A DNA stretch of 64,000 bases from Rhynochetos jubatus (lineage: Eukaryota; Chordata; Aves; Eurypygiformes; Rhynochetidae), in NCBI GenBank assembly GCA_027574665.1, contig CM050649.1, forward strand, positions 66,368,150 through 66,432,149, given 5' to 3'. Shown here piece by piece: positions 10,541 to 23,042 of this stretch. Position 1 is the first letter of the stretch; each line of letters begins with the position of its first letter. The notes below the pieces were generated by a model. That model did no database searches and was not told where the DNA came from. It was given only the letters and a program-made list of their open reading frames with translations. The position numbers were made by a program, and so were the translations under genes.

Positions 10541-13219
10541 ACAGTCAGATTAGGGAGCCCTGGGCAGGCATATCCTTCTATGAATACTTCACTCCTTTGC
10601 TAATTAAATCCCGCAGACGAGCCCATTAGCTGCAAATAGTTCTCAACAAGCGAGGCCTGCAAAGGTCTACGGGGTGTTCCTATGCTACTTGCACACTGTC
10701 ATCTTTAAAAGATGGGTGGCTGACCAGCACTCAGTAGGAGGGAACTACATGGCAGAAACAAGCTAACGTTAGCTACGGAGAGCAATGGGGGTGCATCCAG
10801 CCCTTGCTAGGACCTGCAGTCATGCCTTAGGACGGAACCACACTCGGCTGACTCCAGCAGGGAACGGTGGCCAGGAGGGACAGTCCTGGCTGCACAATCC
10901 AGGTGATGACCTGACTACGTAAGTGTGAGTGGCAGCAAAGAACAAGGCATGGAGTCAGTAAAGTGACTGCGGAGACGTACCCTTACATTTCTCTGGTTAT
11001 TTTTCTGTTCATGGATGCCCGTTCCTCGTCACACATGGTGTTCCTACTGGCAGGGAAAGGAACCATTCAGGGATAAAGGGCTTCGAAGTAAAAACTGCAA
11101 TGCGGCGCCAACGATATGCCACTAAAGGCTTGCCGGTATACATGTACAGATACTGCATATATCCATGGGATCTGCAAGAAAATCTGCAGTCTTAGCTACT
11201 GAATTACAGTCAAATTTGAAAACAGAGAAACAGTTCTAGCAATAAACAGGCCAGAGAGGGAAGTCCACAGCTGCCTCCAGCGGTATTTGTAGAGGACATC
11301 ACAGGGGCTTACTACTAGAACAGCCAGTTGTACTGCATTACAAGATGCAAAAAGCATAAAGATTTTTGATTTCCAATTAAGTATTAAGACTTAAAGTTGA
11401 TTAAAATATTTAAGGTGGCTTTTTAATTTGTCCCTGTATGTTTGAAATTGCTGGGCTAGGTTAAAAGATACGAAGATTCACACTGGGGAAGCTTGATCTA
11501 TCTACAGTGAACCTTCTCCCACACATGGGGCTCATCTATAAGGCATTACCCAGCTTCCTTGAATTCCCCTATGTCATGCAAAGAACTATTCAAACATGAC
11601 TAAAACTACAAATAATAAAAAATAACCTTTATTGCCATTAAAAACAGGCATATATTATCCACAGCTGAATAAAACTGATGACAGTGACCAGAAACCTAGT
11701 ATCACAGCAGCAAGCCAGGGAGCTTCTATAGAATGTTTTGGGGAGACCGACTGGTAGCGCAGAGCTTCTGTGGCACATACGTTACTCTGTTTGCTGATGT
11801 AACACTGAAAAGCTGAGACATTGTGCAAAAGGATAAAGAAGGCAGACCACTGTGACCCAGAGAACAAGGCAAAGACCAGCTGTGTTTCTTCCTGACAGCT
11901 GTGGAATAGATTGGTTGCATTACAGGCAAGAGTAAAAAAGCAGCATTAGATGACAGGTGAAAGAAGAATTAAGCGAATTTAAAAAAGGGGGTAATGGAAT
12001 ACACAAGCCATCAGAAAAAAGAAACATAGAGATAAAAAGTTCTAGCAAGGACATGCTACTGGAATACAGAGGCATATTGTATTAAAAGATGCAGAAAACA
12101 TAAGGCACCCATCAGCCCTAAGACTGAAAAGATTTTGATGGGACCTGCAAAAGAGGCCACTGCCTATTTTTCATGTCATAATACACAACTTTGCTGGAGT
12201 CTTGCTGACAATGATCAAGAACCCTTCTATCAGGAGAAAAAGCAGCAGCAGCTCAGGTGGTATCTTCTGCTTTCCAAAGGATGAAGGGAAGACAAGAAAA
12301 GACTTTTTCTTTATTCCAGTTAGCATATTCCTTAGAATCATTATGGGAAGAATTTAAAAATCAAACACTATTTTTAGGGGACTGTTGTAGTAGCAGGGAA
12401 ATAGCTTACTGCAGTTCAGACTGGCATGACTAGCTGGAAGAACATTAAACTCGCAAGTTAGGGAAAAAGACTGTGAGGGGATCATACCACCATTCCACAC
12501 CTAATGCAAAAGATGGAAATCAGGTATATGACCATACATCATGGAAGAAAAGAACATATAGGAGTGACAGGGAAAAGAATATAGCTGTTTCCATCCTTTC
12601 CAGCCCAAAATCCATCACACAGAGACACATAAAACAACCCTAAATTATCTGCATACTAAAGACTACAATGTCTGTATGCAAGGAGCGTAGAAAAAGGAAT
12701 GTTAGATTTGGGGTTACTAGTAAATTCTGTGAAATCAGGTATTAACCAAAACACAGCAGAACAGTAGTCATGACTAAAATACAGGAATGAAAGGAAATAA
12801 ATAAGGCTGCTTATAAAACAGGACATGCGGCAGCCCAGCTGCAAATGTTTGTGAGGTGGTCAATTAGATATAAAACCCAAAATTTGCTCAAGACAAAATT
12901 AATAATAAAAATAAAAATTACAGTAGAGAAGCCTTTGAGAGGCAGTATTGAGGGTCTGTTATGAAATCATGATCAAATTTAGACATGGATTGCATTAATT
13001 AAGATTATGGGAGAATACAGTGGAAGAACTAGATGTAGAGTTGTGTTTTCCCAGACTGAAAAGTCTCAAATATTCTTAAACCTATAGACTATAAAAGCTG
13101 TGCTGGACTAAGCACCGAGAAGAGCTGCTTCTGAGGGTAGACACCTGGACTTCAGCGGCATCTTCCAGTCTTACATTTCGATGCTTATAAAAACACTCCT
13201 TAAAAGCAGTCATATCTGA
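10541..13219 (-). other. Intergenic DNA and probable MITD1 3' UTR
   Basis: No coding exon was recognised. Candidate MITD1 poly(A) signals (AATAAA on the minus strand) are at 12310-12315 and 11628-11633. The second is followed by the most typical 3'-end context, and would give a 3' UTR of about 1.6 kb. Confidence 0.4.
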
Positions 13220-15690
13220 TCACATTTTCTTTGTATGTTTAGTGTGAAAGACATCCACTGTTGTTTCATGACAAGGTCGCAAATCAAAGTCACAGTATCC
13301 AATGCTGAAACGACCCTGCAGAAATTAACAGAATTGACATGGTGAACACAGAATGAGCTCTTCTACAGTATAAGTTAATTAAAGAGGTCTTAATTCTTAC
13401 CTGTGGTTTCTTAAAATAATCAAGACCCCTTCCAATCTTAATCATCCATCCATTATTGAATCTGTTTTAAAAATTCACAGATTTGAATACCATGAGTATG
13501 TTGAATAAAAAGAGTTATATCCACATGATGCACACGCTCCTTTTTTCCATCACAATTCTTTCCTAGTGTAGCCGATACCCCTATCAACCGTGGAAGGCAC
13601 TGTGCTGTATAAAGAGACATCTACCATTACGTTCACAATGAGAACACATGAAAGTATGTAAGGCTGATTTATCCAGTGAGGGCCACTGCCTTCCACTTTG
13701 TTAACCACAGCTGCAATCAGAAATTGTCTGAAAAGTTAGGGTTAAGTAGTTTGACTTCAAATAACTGGCATTCACTTATTTTTTGTATAACCCACCTAAT
13801 TTCTCGATCATGTATTGAAGATGAAAACGCAACATTCAGTGTTACTCCGTAATTCTTCAATGATTGTTGTATTTCTTCCAAGCCACTTATCTGCTGACTC
13901 CTCCCACTACCCTGTTCAAAATAAAAATAACGCAGTGGGTTTTGTTTATTTTTAACCTTATATACTACTTCTGGTCACCTCTTCCTAAACTCACCAACAA
14001 AACCTTTTTAGTAGTAACTTAAACCAAAAGAAATTAACTTCTTTGAAGGCAGATTTGCAGTTTCAAAAACAGGATAAAAAGCAGACAGATCACAGGTACA
14101 CTTGGTAAGGGATATGGAGGAGGAGCTCACTCTTAGCCCTTTGAAACCTGGTATGAATTACTATTTGAGCTGAAATAAATGCAGTGATTGAGAGGTTTTA
14201 GCTCAAAGCCTCTAAAATGACAACTATATACAGCTGTTGGAAGAGAAAAAAAAAGACTGTATCTTGACAGATGCTTTAATTTTGATGACATTTTCCACAA
14301 CATTTTCCCAAAAATATCTTTCCCATTTAAGATCCTGCTTACCAAGAATTTGTTAGCGTTATCAGAAAACTCTGAACTTATAAAATTACTTATGTTCAAC
14401 TATCACATTTTTATGTTTCTCTTGATCTGTGTTTTCTGCTGAAGGCATCAGAGCCTCAGTCTAACGAGTATCATAGAATCACAGAATGGTTTGGGTTGGA
14501 AGGGACCTTAAAGACCATCCAGTTCCAACCCCCCTGCCATGGGCAGGGACACCCTCCACTAGACCAGGTTGCTCAGAGCCTCATCCAGCCTGGCCTGGAA
14601 CACTGCCAGGGATGGGGCATCCACAGTTAGTACTGGTAACTAAGAACAAATCCATATTTGCAAGTAAGTATTTTTTATATATGTTTGATTGGTTGTTTTT
14701 GCATGTGGTATGACCCGAGTACGTTGAAACAGAAACCGAAACCTAGACACTTACTTCATCGTAGGAGGTGAGGAGGTGGATTGTTTTCACGTTGCACGGC
14801 GCCCTAACTAGCATCTCGCAGAATCGCAGGAAGTTATACAACTGTAAAAGTTTTATTTAATTTAGTAACTTGGATTTTTTCAGTAGTTACGTCTGTACCT
14901 GTTGCACCGAATATCTACTTGCCTGATGAACATGCCTAATATACGGGTCCTCCACCCAAACTTCAGAAACAATCTCAGTAAGGTACTCTTGGAAAAGAGC
15001 TCTGTAGCTGAAACCTGTTGCGTTTTCCTCTATCCTGATTTGCTTATGGTATTTGCCATCTGAAAAGAAAGGAAGTCCCCTTTTCAGTGAAGATAACAGC
15101 ACAATTCCCGAGCGGATCCCCTCGCCCACAACAGGGTCACCTTACAGCCGGTATTCCAACGGCAACGGGTACATGCCAGCTCCGTACCTTGCTTCTCTTT
15201 CTCGATGTGCTTTTTAATGTCTTCGGCGCGGGTCATGTACTCGGATATTTTCTGCCGGTAACGGTGCTTTTTAGGCTCATCCTTCGTGGCTGCGAATCAA
15301 AAGCGCACAGGGCAGGTCTCCTCGGGGGGAGCTGCGCCCCACCGGGCCCCCGCGCCCCCGGCAGGGACCGCCAGCTTTCCTCGCCCTCCCCGTCAAGCGA
15401 CGGGGCACCGGGGCCGACCCTGGGCACCAAGCACGGCCCGTGTCTCCCCAAGGCCACCCCCGGCCAGCGGCCTCCGGCAAATGCAGTAAAACCCCTGCCC
15501 AACCGCCCCTCGCCCGGCCGCCCCGCCCGGTACCTTTCACCACCTGGAGCAGGAGGTCGATGCCCTCCTGGTAGCACACCAGCGACTCCTGGAACCGAGA
15601 CGCCAGGTCCAGCTCCACCGCCCGCTTCACCGTCTCCGCCCCGGCCCGCTCCAGCGCGGCGGTGCCACCATCGCCCCCCACCCGCGACAT
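13220..15690 (-). CDS. MITD1: MIT domain-containing protein 1 (seven coding exons)
   Basis: Coding exons in transcript order are 15690-15534, 15289-15188, 15059-14923, 14841-14755, 13911-13796, 13461-13401 and 13315-13220. They sum to 756 nt, 251 residues, and every junction keeps phase. The N-terminal MIT three-helix domain (about residues 12-88, with [20 protein letters not shown]) binds MIT-interacting motifs of ESCRT-III subunits. The C-terminal phospholipase-D-like domain (about 90-251, with [20 protein letters not shown] and [19 protein letters not shown]) binds membranes. The protein coordinates abscission at the midbody. Length and sequence match the roughly 249-residue mammalian protein. 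The intron after exon 3 appears to use a GC donor (CAG|GCAAGT at 14922-14921); all others are GT-AG. It is transcribed divergently from MRPL30. Confidence 0.95.
14468..14632 (-). mobile_element. CR1 LINE 3'-end fragment in a MITD1 intron
   Basis: It opens with the reverse-complement CR1 tail (atcatagaatcacagaatgg), then the conserved 'ttggaagggaccttaaag' and 'ccatgggcagggacaccctc' blocks. It is broken off at the 'gatggggcatccacag' segment. It lies in the intron between MITD1 exons 4 and 5, in the same orientation as the gene. Confidence 0.9.
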
Positions 15691-15783
15691 GTGCGCCGCG
15701 GCAGGGACAGGCACGGGGCGACCAAGCGTCCGGCTAACCGGGGCGGGAGGGGGGGGTTGGGGGGGTTGGGGAGGAATGCGTGC

Positions 15784-15795
15784 TGCGCATGCGCG
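15784..15795. promoter_or_regulatory. NRF-1 site
   Basis: TGCGCATGCGCG matches the palindromic NRF-1 consensus YGCGCAYGCGCR exactly. It sits near the centre of the shared promoter, so it can serve both directions. Confidence 0.8.
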
Positions 15796-15880
15796 CCGCC
15801 TGCCGAGCCGCCGGGGCACTAGGAGGCAGGAGAGGGCTCCTGCCGCGGCGGAACTGAAGCGCTGCACCGTTGGTGCCCGG

Positions 15881-15887
15881 CCGGAAG
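15881..15887 (+). promoter_or_regulatory. ETS/GABP-type site
   Basis: CCGGAAG lies 14 bp before the proposed MRPL30 ATG. This is the core bound by ETS factors such as GABP (NRF-2), common at starts of genes for mitochondrial proteins. It is a motif match only. Confidence 0.5.
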
Positions 15888-15900
15888 GCTGTGCGCCGGC

Positions 15901-18900
15901 ATGGCGGCGGGCCGGGCCGGGCTGGGGCACGCAGCCCCTTGGAAGGTGGTGGCTGCGGCTGGGCTTTGGTTCGGGCTCCCCGTGAAGCGACGAGGAGTGA
16001 CGGGGAAAAGGCCCTGGCGGCCGCCTTTGAGGGGGAAGGAGAGAGAGCGGCGGGTTACGGGGGGTGCGAGGGGCCAAGGCCCGGGCTGCTGCGGGGCCCG
16101 CTCGGGGCTTGCGCTGAGGGGAGAGCGCGGCCGCTGGAAAGGCCGAGCAGCCGGGAGGCGGCACGGTCTGCTCCCCAGCCACCGGGCGGTGTAACAAAGG
16201 CGGCTTGTACGCTCACCCCATCCCGCTTTGGGCGGCTGTGTGCGAGTATGGAGAGCTGTAAGGGAAGTCCGGACGGGTTATGTCCTGCTCTCTTTGCAGA
16301 TGCTGGGGAAGAGGATGGAGGGGATGGCATCCACAGCGTGGGCTCGTTGTCTCTTTACCAGATCGAGAATTCCAGACTCGGTACGTAGATGAGAAACTGA
16401 AAAATGGCTATTAGCGTGTTTAATTCTGTGCTATGTTCTAGAGACTGTGGGATGAGCAGGTTCACAGCGCGGTGGGTGAAGAGCTGGCTGAAGGGCAGAG
16501 CTGAGAGGGTTGTAGTGAACAGGGCTACATCTGGCTGGTGACCGGACACCATTGGTTATTCCTCAGGGCTCAGTTCCAGGGCCAGTGCCGTTCAATATCT
16601 TTATCAGTGGTCTGGATGCAGGAGTTGAACGCACTGTTAGCTGTCAGCTCTCTCAAGGGATGAGAGGCCTTGCAGAGGGATCTAGAAAGATTGGAGCATT
16701 GGGCAATGATTAATGGGATAAAATTTAACAAGTCAAAATACTGGATTCTGCACCTAGGATGGAGTGATGCCGGGCACAGGTGTAACTTGGGAGAGGAGCA
16801 TCTGGAGAGCATCCTTGCCGAAAGGGATCTGGGGGTACTGTTCAGCAGCAGGCTCACTCTGAGCCAGCAGCATGCCCTGGCAGCCACGAGGGCAAACCAC
16901 TCCTGTGGTGCACCACACAGCATTACCAGAGAGTCAAAAGAGGTGACTGTCCCCCTGTATTCGGTGTTGTTGCAGCCTCATCTGGAGTACTGCGTTCTGG
17001 GCCTCACAGTTTAAGAAGGATGTTCAGGTCCTTGAACACATCCAGAGGAGGGCAGCAAAGCTGGTGAAACGGGCTGGAAGGAATACCCTATGAGGAACTG
17101 CTTTGGGTTTGTCTAGCTTGGAGAAAAAAGAGACTCAGGGGTGATCTTGTTACTCTCTACAGCTTCCTGAGGAGGGGATGTGGAGAGGGAGGTGCTGACC
17201 TCTTCTCCCTGGGATTCAGGGACAGGACGCATGGGAACCATTCAAACCTGCATCAGGGAAGCTTTAGACTGGACATTAGGAAGCGTTTCTTTACAGAGAG
17301 GGCAGTCAAACACTGGCACAGGCACCAAGCCCATTGGTGTTTAAGAGGCATTTGGACAGTGCCCTTAACAACATGCTGTAGCTTAGCCAGCCCTGAAGTG
17401 GTCAGGCAGTTGGACTAGATGGTTGTAGGTCCCTTCCAACTTCCATTCAATAAATAAGTAATTAAACCCAGGGAGATGGGAAGTTTGACTTATATTGTAC
17501 ATATTTACATTTTTAGTTGATCTTTCTGCAAGATACTGTCTTGTCAGTTGACTCTTACTTAAAATCATTCTTAAAGCCGCAAACCATTCAGTGGCTAAGC
17601 AGGATTTCTTCAATGAGATGCATGTGGATTAAGTGCTGCTGGTATGGAGTGTTGTCCATGTATTTCTAGGCATTTACACAGCCAAACTCAGGAGTTGCTG
17701 TATTCATCAGCAAACCATTATAAAAATATGTTAGACTTCATGTTATAAAAGCTATATTTGTGGTCACTCGGTCGTGGTTTGAAAAGCAAGCTACTTAAAC
17801 ATGCAAGAATTTTTACCAAGGTTGAAGTATGTTTAGGGGAGTTATTTTAACTACAGCAATAATAATAATAATAAAGATATTTAGGAAGGAAACCCTCTGT
17901 TTTTGTGAACTTCTTATTCTAGGTCTTTCAGCCGCGGCCTGGGGATCATGAAAAGTATGGAGGTGACCCTGAGCAGCCCCACAAAATCCACGTTATTACT
18001 AGAATAAAAAGTGTAATTGGTCGCCCTTATTGGGAAAAGAAGATAGTACATGATCTTGGACTGGATAAAGTATGATTGTTGTTCTTTATAATTATTGTGT
18101 ACATCGGAAGTGTTGAAACATGGGGTAGAATTAAGTGGTGGGGGGGTTTTAAGGACCTCGATTTTGCAGTTACAAGACTTGGGTTGCTTTACAGCTGCTA
18201 TAAATAGAATTGAGAAATCAATGATGTCTTTAAGAGCTGAGAGGAACATTAGTGGCAAATGCCCTTTTAGTGGGAATTCAGAATTTCAGTGTATGGTGTG
18301 GCCCTGCATGCCTGAGAACTCTACCTTGAGAATTCTGCTGAAACAACAGATTTGTAAATACTTTCAATTCCGTTTTCTCTCTGGATCGTATTATTCAGAT
18401 ATTGCAGGTAGGCAAATAAGACTCGTTTATTAATGAGAAGTCTTCCAAATCCAAGACCAAGAGTTTGGGTCAAAGATGTGTTTATTGAAATTTTTTAGGC
18501 CAACTGCACACCTGCAGAGATTCATCTAGTCAGTGTTTGGTAACAGGAAAAGTGTGCTTGATCAATTTAAGATCTAACTGAAGCTAGCAGTCTTACCCCT
18601 AAAATCCTGTATTTACATTTATAGTATCTTTGACAGTTGGAAGAAATTTGAAAATATTGGTAATATAATGGGAATCAAGCTGAATTTGTCATTATACTGG
18701 AATCAAATTTGATCAAGTTTTGATTTCACTGTTTTATGTATGTTCTTGACATTCCTCTAGATCTTATATTTGCAAACGTGGTTTCTGTTTTTACTGGTAG
18801 TGTGAAAAATTCAGTGAACAGAGATTTGGGCTTTGGCAATGCATTTGTAAAACCTGTTCTGTTCTTTATGTAGGCACATCAGCCAATACTGCACAAAAAT

Positions 18901-19163
18901 ATCCCTTCTGTGAATTCCAGACTGAAAGTTATTAAACATCTGATAAGGTTGGTTAACTGTTTAATTTGGAACGCTTAATGTAACTCTCTCCTAGTCACAG
19001 GACTTCACTAAGCAACCTCTTTGCCTGTAGAATACAGCCACTGAAGCTACCTTACGGATTGCCCACGGAAGAGGAGATGTCGGACACCTTTCTTACGAGC
19101 AAGGGAGAGCTTGTCATTAGACGGCATCTGAAACCTGTGGAGCAGAAAGAAATTGGGTCGTAA
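15901..19163 (+). CDS. MRPL30: Mitochondrial ribosomal protein uL30m (five coding exons)
   Basis: Coding exons are 15901-15945 (probable), 16300-16380, 17923-18069, 18874-18947 and 19031-19163. They total 480 nt and 159 residues, against about 161 in mammals. Exons 2-5 are strongly supported by family sequence: [62 protein letters not shown] and [14 protein letters not shown]. The protein is part of the large subunit of the mitochondrial ribosome, and residues about 60-130 hold the L30 fold. Exon 2 starts exactly at an ATG (16300) after a strong acceptor (cctgctctctttgcag), so that ATG could be an alternative start. Adding the 15-codon exon 1 gives an N-terminus of the usual length. Its donor AAG|GTGGTG is weak. 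The N-terminus is basic, as expected for import. Confidence 0.93.
16440..17455 (+). mobile_element. 5'-truncated CR1 LINE in the MRPL30 second intron
   Basis: It contains decayed CR1 reverse-transcriptase C-terminal sequence: 'ggctcagttccagggccagtgc', then a frame reading [20 protein letters not shown]. This continues into the typical CR1 3' region ending 'gtaggtcccttccaactt'. Frames are interrupted. The inserted orientation is the same as MRPL30. The left boundary is approximate. Confidence 0.85.
17456..17922 (+). other. MRPL30 intron remainder
   Basis: Ordinary AT-rich intron with an (AAT)n run at about 17860-17873. It ends in the acceptor 'cttattctag' before exon 3. Confidence 0.6.
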
Positions 19164-19192
19164 GGTGTGCTGGTGTGATATATATTTTAGAA

Positions 19193-19198
19193 AATAAA
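19193..19198 (+). terminator. MRPL30: MRPL30 polyadenylation signal
   Basis: AATAAA lies 30 bp after the MRPL30 stop codon. It gives a very short 3' UTR. Confidence 0.7.
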
Positions 19199-21539
19199 TA
19201 ATTTAACTCCTGAGTTAAGAGTTTGTGTATTTAATGTCAGCTTAATTCTTACCCTCTCTGGGATGAGTGACACTGACGCTTAAAGAAGGATTACATGTGT
19301 ACAAATAGAATTCAGTATTGGTAATGTTTGCCTGAAATACTAAATGAATGACAGGCTGCTTTCCTCGTGTTGTAACTTGGTGGGTAGATGACTGCAGTTT
19401 AGGACTAGCTATTAGAGAACTGTATGTATCAAGTCAGACCAGCAGAGAAGTGAGTAGAATAGATCTGACAGACGGTGGTGAGGACACTTCCCAGCTAACA
19501 GTAGAGGTGTGCAGTGAGGTTGTAGTTCCTTCCTTTGCGCAGTAAAGGTGAAGTCCTGGGATTGAAAAGCCCTTTGTTTACCAGTTACATGAGAATTGAC
19601 TGGCTGTCCACCAAGAGTGTCATCTGATTGAGGCAGGTGTTTGGGTGACTTACCTTGGTCACCCAGCTCTCACGCTTGGTGCTTGGCAAACAGGCCGTCA
19701 CGTGACCGCCTCTGTAGCTTTAAAAAGTACCTGAACTCCCCCTTTGGGAGTGACAAAAGGAGTGATTCATATCTTGGCATGTTGTCCGATTTGTCTTTCT
19801 GGAAACATGCTGTCTCACTTCATACGTGTTTCTTGGTCCTGAGTGTTTAGTAATAATAGCTAAAGAGCTGCAGTCTGTGTGAAAGTTGATGCTTTTCCTG
19901 TTCTAAAATTGCAGGCTCTCGGAATCTGGAGATGCTGAAGCATACCTCTTTGCTGCAAATTAGTAATTATGGTCTGCAAGCTTATAAAATTACACCTTTT
20001 ACTGAACAATCTTGGCTAGTACTGTGTGCATATTTTTATTGATGGTTTTAAGAGTTGTGGCCAGAGTTAGGAAGCTGCTGCTTTATCAAATGATAAAGTA
20101 GTTTTCATTCCAGGGAGCATAATTTCCGTAGTTTAGCACTGAGAGCCTCTCCCACGCTAGACACTGTAGAGGAGTTAATCTTAATGACTGTATGTTGTGA
20201 GAAGATGAGGGATAGAGTCGCTGGAAATGAATGTTTAACCTTTCTGCATGCTTGCAGAGACAGTAAACACCAGTAGGAGTTCAAAGGAGTAGGCACGTCA
20301 GTAGAGGGACATAAAAGCTGGAGGTACTGTGTGCAGGGGAAAGAAAAAGAAGGATAGGCTGTCGGAGTGGCGTTGAAGACTGTAATGGCTCCTATGAACA
20401 GCCCAAAGGCAGAAAGGCAAAACTGAGCTGAAAAACTGCAATTTCTAAACAAGGTACAGGCTTTAGTGGGAAGGACACTGACACCAGTGTTTTCTGTCTG
20501 AAGTATACCAAATAGCAAGGAAAAAGTGTAGCAGATAAATGAAAGTTGCTTTTCTTCCCTCCCTCCTTCCCTCCAGTATCTACGTAGCGCCTTGCGCTGC
20601 GGTGTGTTGTAACTGCTGTCTGTGTGGTGGTGACCATGCTTCCATGGGGAGGGGTGTAGTAAAACTGGAGTTCCAGCCCTTCTGAAGGATGTGTAGTGCA
20701 TCCAAGGTACAGGGCATGCTTAAAGGAGATGGCACAAGTACTGGGGCCTGGAAAATTAGGCAAGCGGGTCATGTAGTTGAGGGATAGCAAGTGCAAGTCT
20801 TGTACCAGGCTTGGTGGCCCAGAGTACCGAAACCGGGATGGCTCAACCTTACCAAGCATGTTTGGAGTTTGTGTCCACGGCACTGCAGCCTGGTGAAGCT
20901 CCAACAGAGGGAGCGCTGCCGGTTCCCTCACGCACAGCGTGTGTATGAATACGGTCTCCTTTTCATTATGCTATACAGTTCCCAGAACCTCAGAAGTACT
21001 GCAGTGTAAACCAGAGAGTGTGTTCATTAACAAGCTTGCTTGGTACCGTGCACAACTTTACGAGTGTGTGATAAACTACTGAGTTAGAGTGGAGTTAATA
21101 ACTGCTTCCCAAACACAAAACCGGAAAAATGCTTTAGGTAGTACCTGTTATTTCTGGGTAAGATTTAGCTACAAGAGAAGTTTAGAGCTGTCTTTAATTG
21201 ACAAGCTGGCAGTTTTCATGAAAAAGGAAATTGTATTTTCTTAACATTATTAATATACGTGTAGGTTTGGGTGTTTCTGAAACGGTGCTTCCTTCAAGGT
21301 CACAAATGTCACACAGTCAACGCGCTATCCCAAACCTTCTCTGCATAAGCATGCGTTCTCTGTGTTCTCGGCTCTAAAAGCTGAACCAGCAGGCTGCACA
21401 AACAAACACAGTGTATGTCCACATCCTTTCATTAATGCAGCACTCTAAATGATTCGTGTAAATCTTCGTGAAGGACAGGTAAGAGGTGCTGCCTTTTTGT
21501 GCAGGGAACAAACAGGCTGACTTAAGATGATAGCAAAAT
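19199..21539. other. Intergenic DNA between MRPL30 and the lysozyme cluster
   Basis: The long minus frame at 20105-20931 has no family resemblance and its translation looks random. I see no exon or repeat I can support. Confidence 0.5.
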
Positions 21540-21920
21540 TCAGGTTGGAAGGTACTTTCTAAGTCTCTAGTCCAACCAGCTCAACGCAGGGCCAGCGCTG
21601 AGGTCAGGCCAGGTTGCTCAGGACTTGGTCCTACTGGGTCTTGATAAACCTCTGAGGGCAGGGACAGTTCAGCCTTCCCAGGCAGCCTGCTCTGCTGCCT
21701 GCCTGCCCTCATGGGTAAAGGTTATGCACAGAACACAGTCTTGTATCCAGCCTGAACCTCTCTTCTTTCAGCTCATGCCTGTTGTCACTTCTCTTCACGC
21801 CTTGCACTACCGTGAGGAACCAACCTGACTCCATCTCTCCATGATCCCTCCCGGACAGGTGCTGTGGGGCTGCTGTTAGGGCCACCCAAAGCTGTCCCTT
21901 CTCGGGGGGCAAGCACTCTG
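21540..21920 (-). mobile_element. Old CR1 LINE 3'-region fragment
   Basis: Reverse-oriented CR1 3' sequence, diverged: 'caggttggaaggtactttctaagtctctagtccaacc', 'gctcaggacttggtcc' and 'cagcctgaacctctcttctttcagctcatgcc'. It is more decayed than the other CR1 copies here. Confidence 0.65.
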
Positions 21921-22742
21921 TCCCCAGTCGCCTTGGTGGCTCGCTGCTGACCTCATTATACTTAATTGTTCTTTCTTGTGTTGGGGGGGGCCCGAAAGAA
22001 TGCTACTCTCGATGTGGGCTAACAAGTGCTTAGTAGAGGCGTGGGATCCCTTCCCTTGCTCACACTGTGCTTCTGGTCATCCAGCCCTGGGTGCCCTTTG
22101 GTGCCTTTGCTGCTTGGGCATGAGCTGGCTCACGCTGAACTTGCTTCTTGGGCAGCAACTGTTTGCCATGTCTACCTGCTGTAGCATTTAAAGTGTATTC
22201 AAACGAATCTGTGGTGCAATGAGGTAACAATGTAGAAATGTACTGTTTGAAGGATAAATTTGTGTTTCTGTGCTATTGCTCTGTTGCAGGTTCACACTGT
22301 TTCAGATTTTAATTAATACCGTAGTGTGGTGGATCAATACAATCCTTATAATAGTATTGGGATATTTTTAATCACAGCTGCAAAATACTAGCTATATAAA
22401 ATGCACTGTATTACAAACAAACACCCCCTCCCCCCATTGTTATTTCTCCTTTAGGCCCTAGTGATACATTCAAAGATTCTTTTTTAAAACTTTTCTCCCC
22501 TGTGTCTTGAAATGGCAGAATGAACCAAACAACTCTGACTCTAAGGCTCCCCAAAAGCTTTACTGTAAGATTGATTAAAAGGATCTGTTTACTGTGCATG
22601 AACTTGCATCAGATTTTACAAACTACAGGCCGTTTTAAAAGCATGATGGAATGTGCATATTCTTATTCCAGGCTCTGCACTGAAGCTAATATATAGCTTT
22701 GACAGAAGGATTCATTACAGCTGCTTGAGTTTTACAGATTGT
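21921..22742. other. Intergenic DNA, no gene seen
   Basis: Contains a G run near 21983 but no recognisable gene or repeat. Confidence 0.5.
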
Positions 22743-23042
22743 TTCATAGAATCCCAGGATGGTTTGGGTTGGAAGGGACCTTACAGACCATCCAGTTCCA
22801 ACCCCCCTGCCATGGGCAGGGACACCCTCCGCTAGACCAGGTTGCTCAGAGCCTCATCCAGCCTGGCCTGGAACACTGCCAGGGATGGGGCATCCACAGC
22901 TTCTCTGGGCAACCTGTCCCAGTGCCTCACCACCCTCTCTGGGAAGAATTTCTTCCTGACATCCAATCTAAATCTCCCCACTTTCAATTTAAACCCGTCC
23001 CCCACCCTTGTCCTGTCACTACAGGCCCTTGTTTCCAACTGT
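22743..23042 (-). mobile_element. Young CR1 LINE 3' end
   Basis: About 300 bp of well-preserved CR1 3' end in reverse orientation, from the tail (catagaatcccaggatgg) through 'gaagaatttcttcctgacatcc' to 'gtcctgtcactacaggccc'. It is an inverted match to 25310-25608 in the intron of the neighbouring lysozyme gene. Confidence 0.93.

Larger units (their letters stand above)
15691..15900. promoter_or_regulatory. Bidirectional MITD1/MRPL30 CpG-island promoter
   Basis: Only 210 bp separate the MITD1 start codon (15690, minus) from the proposed MRPL30 start codon (15901, plus). The whole interval is GC- and CpG-rich and has no TATA box. It contains an NRF-1 palindrome and an ETS-type site, both typical of nuclear genes for mitochondrial proteins. 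The CpG island extends from about 15290 to 16260. Confidence 0.85.

Noticed and set aside
15277..16197. 306-codon minus frame over the MITD1/MRPL30 promoter
   Set aside because: Only the part from 15690 to 15534 is MITD1 exon 1; the rest runs into the CpG island and the following intron.
15870..16388. 172-codon plus frame across MRPL30 exons 1 and 2
   Set aside because: It is in a different frame from the homologous exon 2 protein (16300-16380) and reads through an intron.
20105..20931. Two overlapping minus frames of 198 and 179 codons
   Set aside because: No homology or domain pattern, and they overlap in different frames in plain intergenic DNA.
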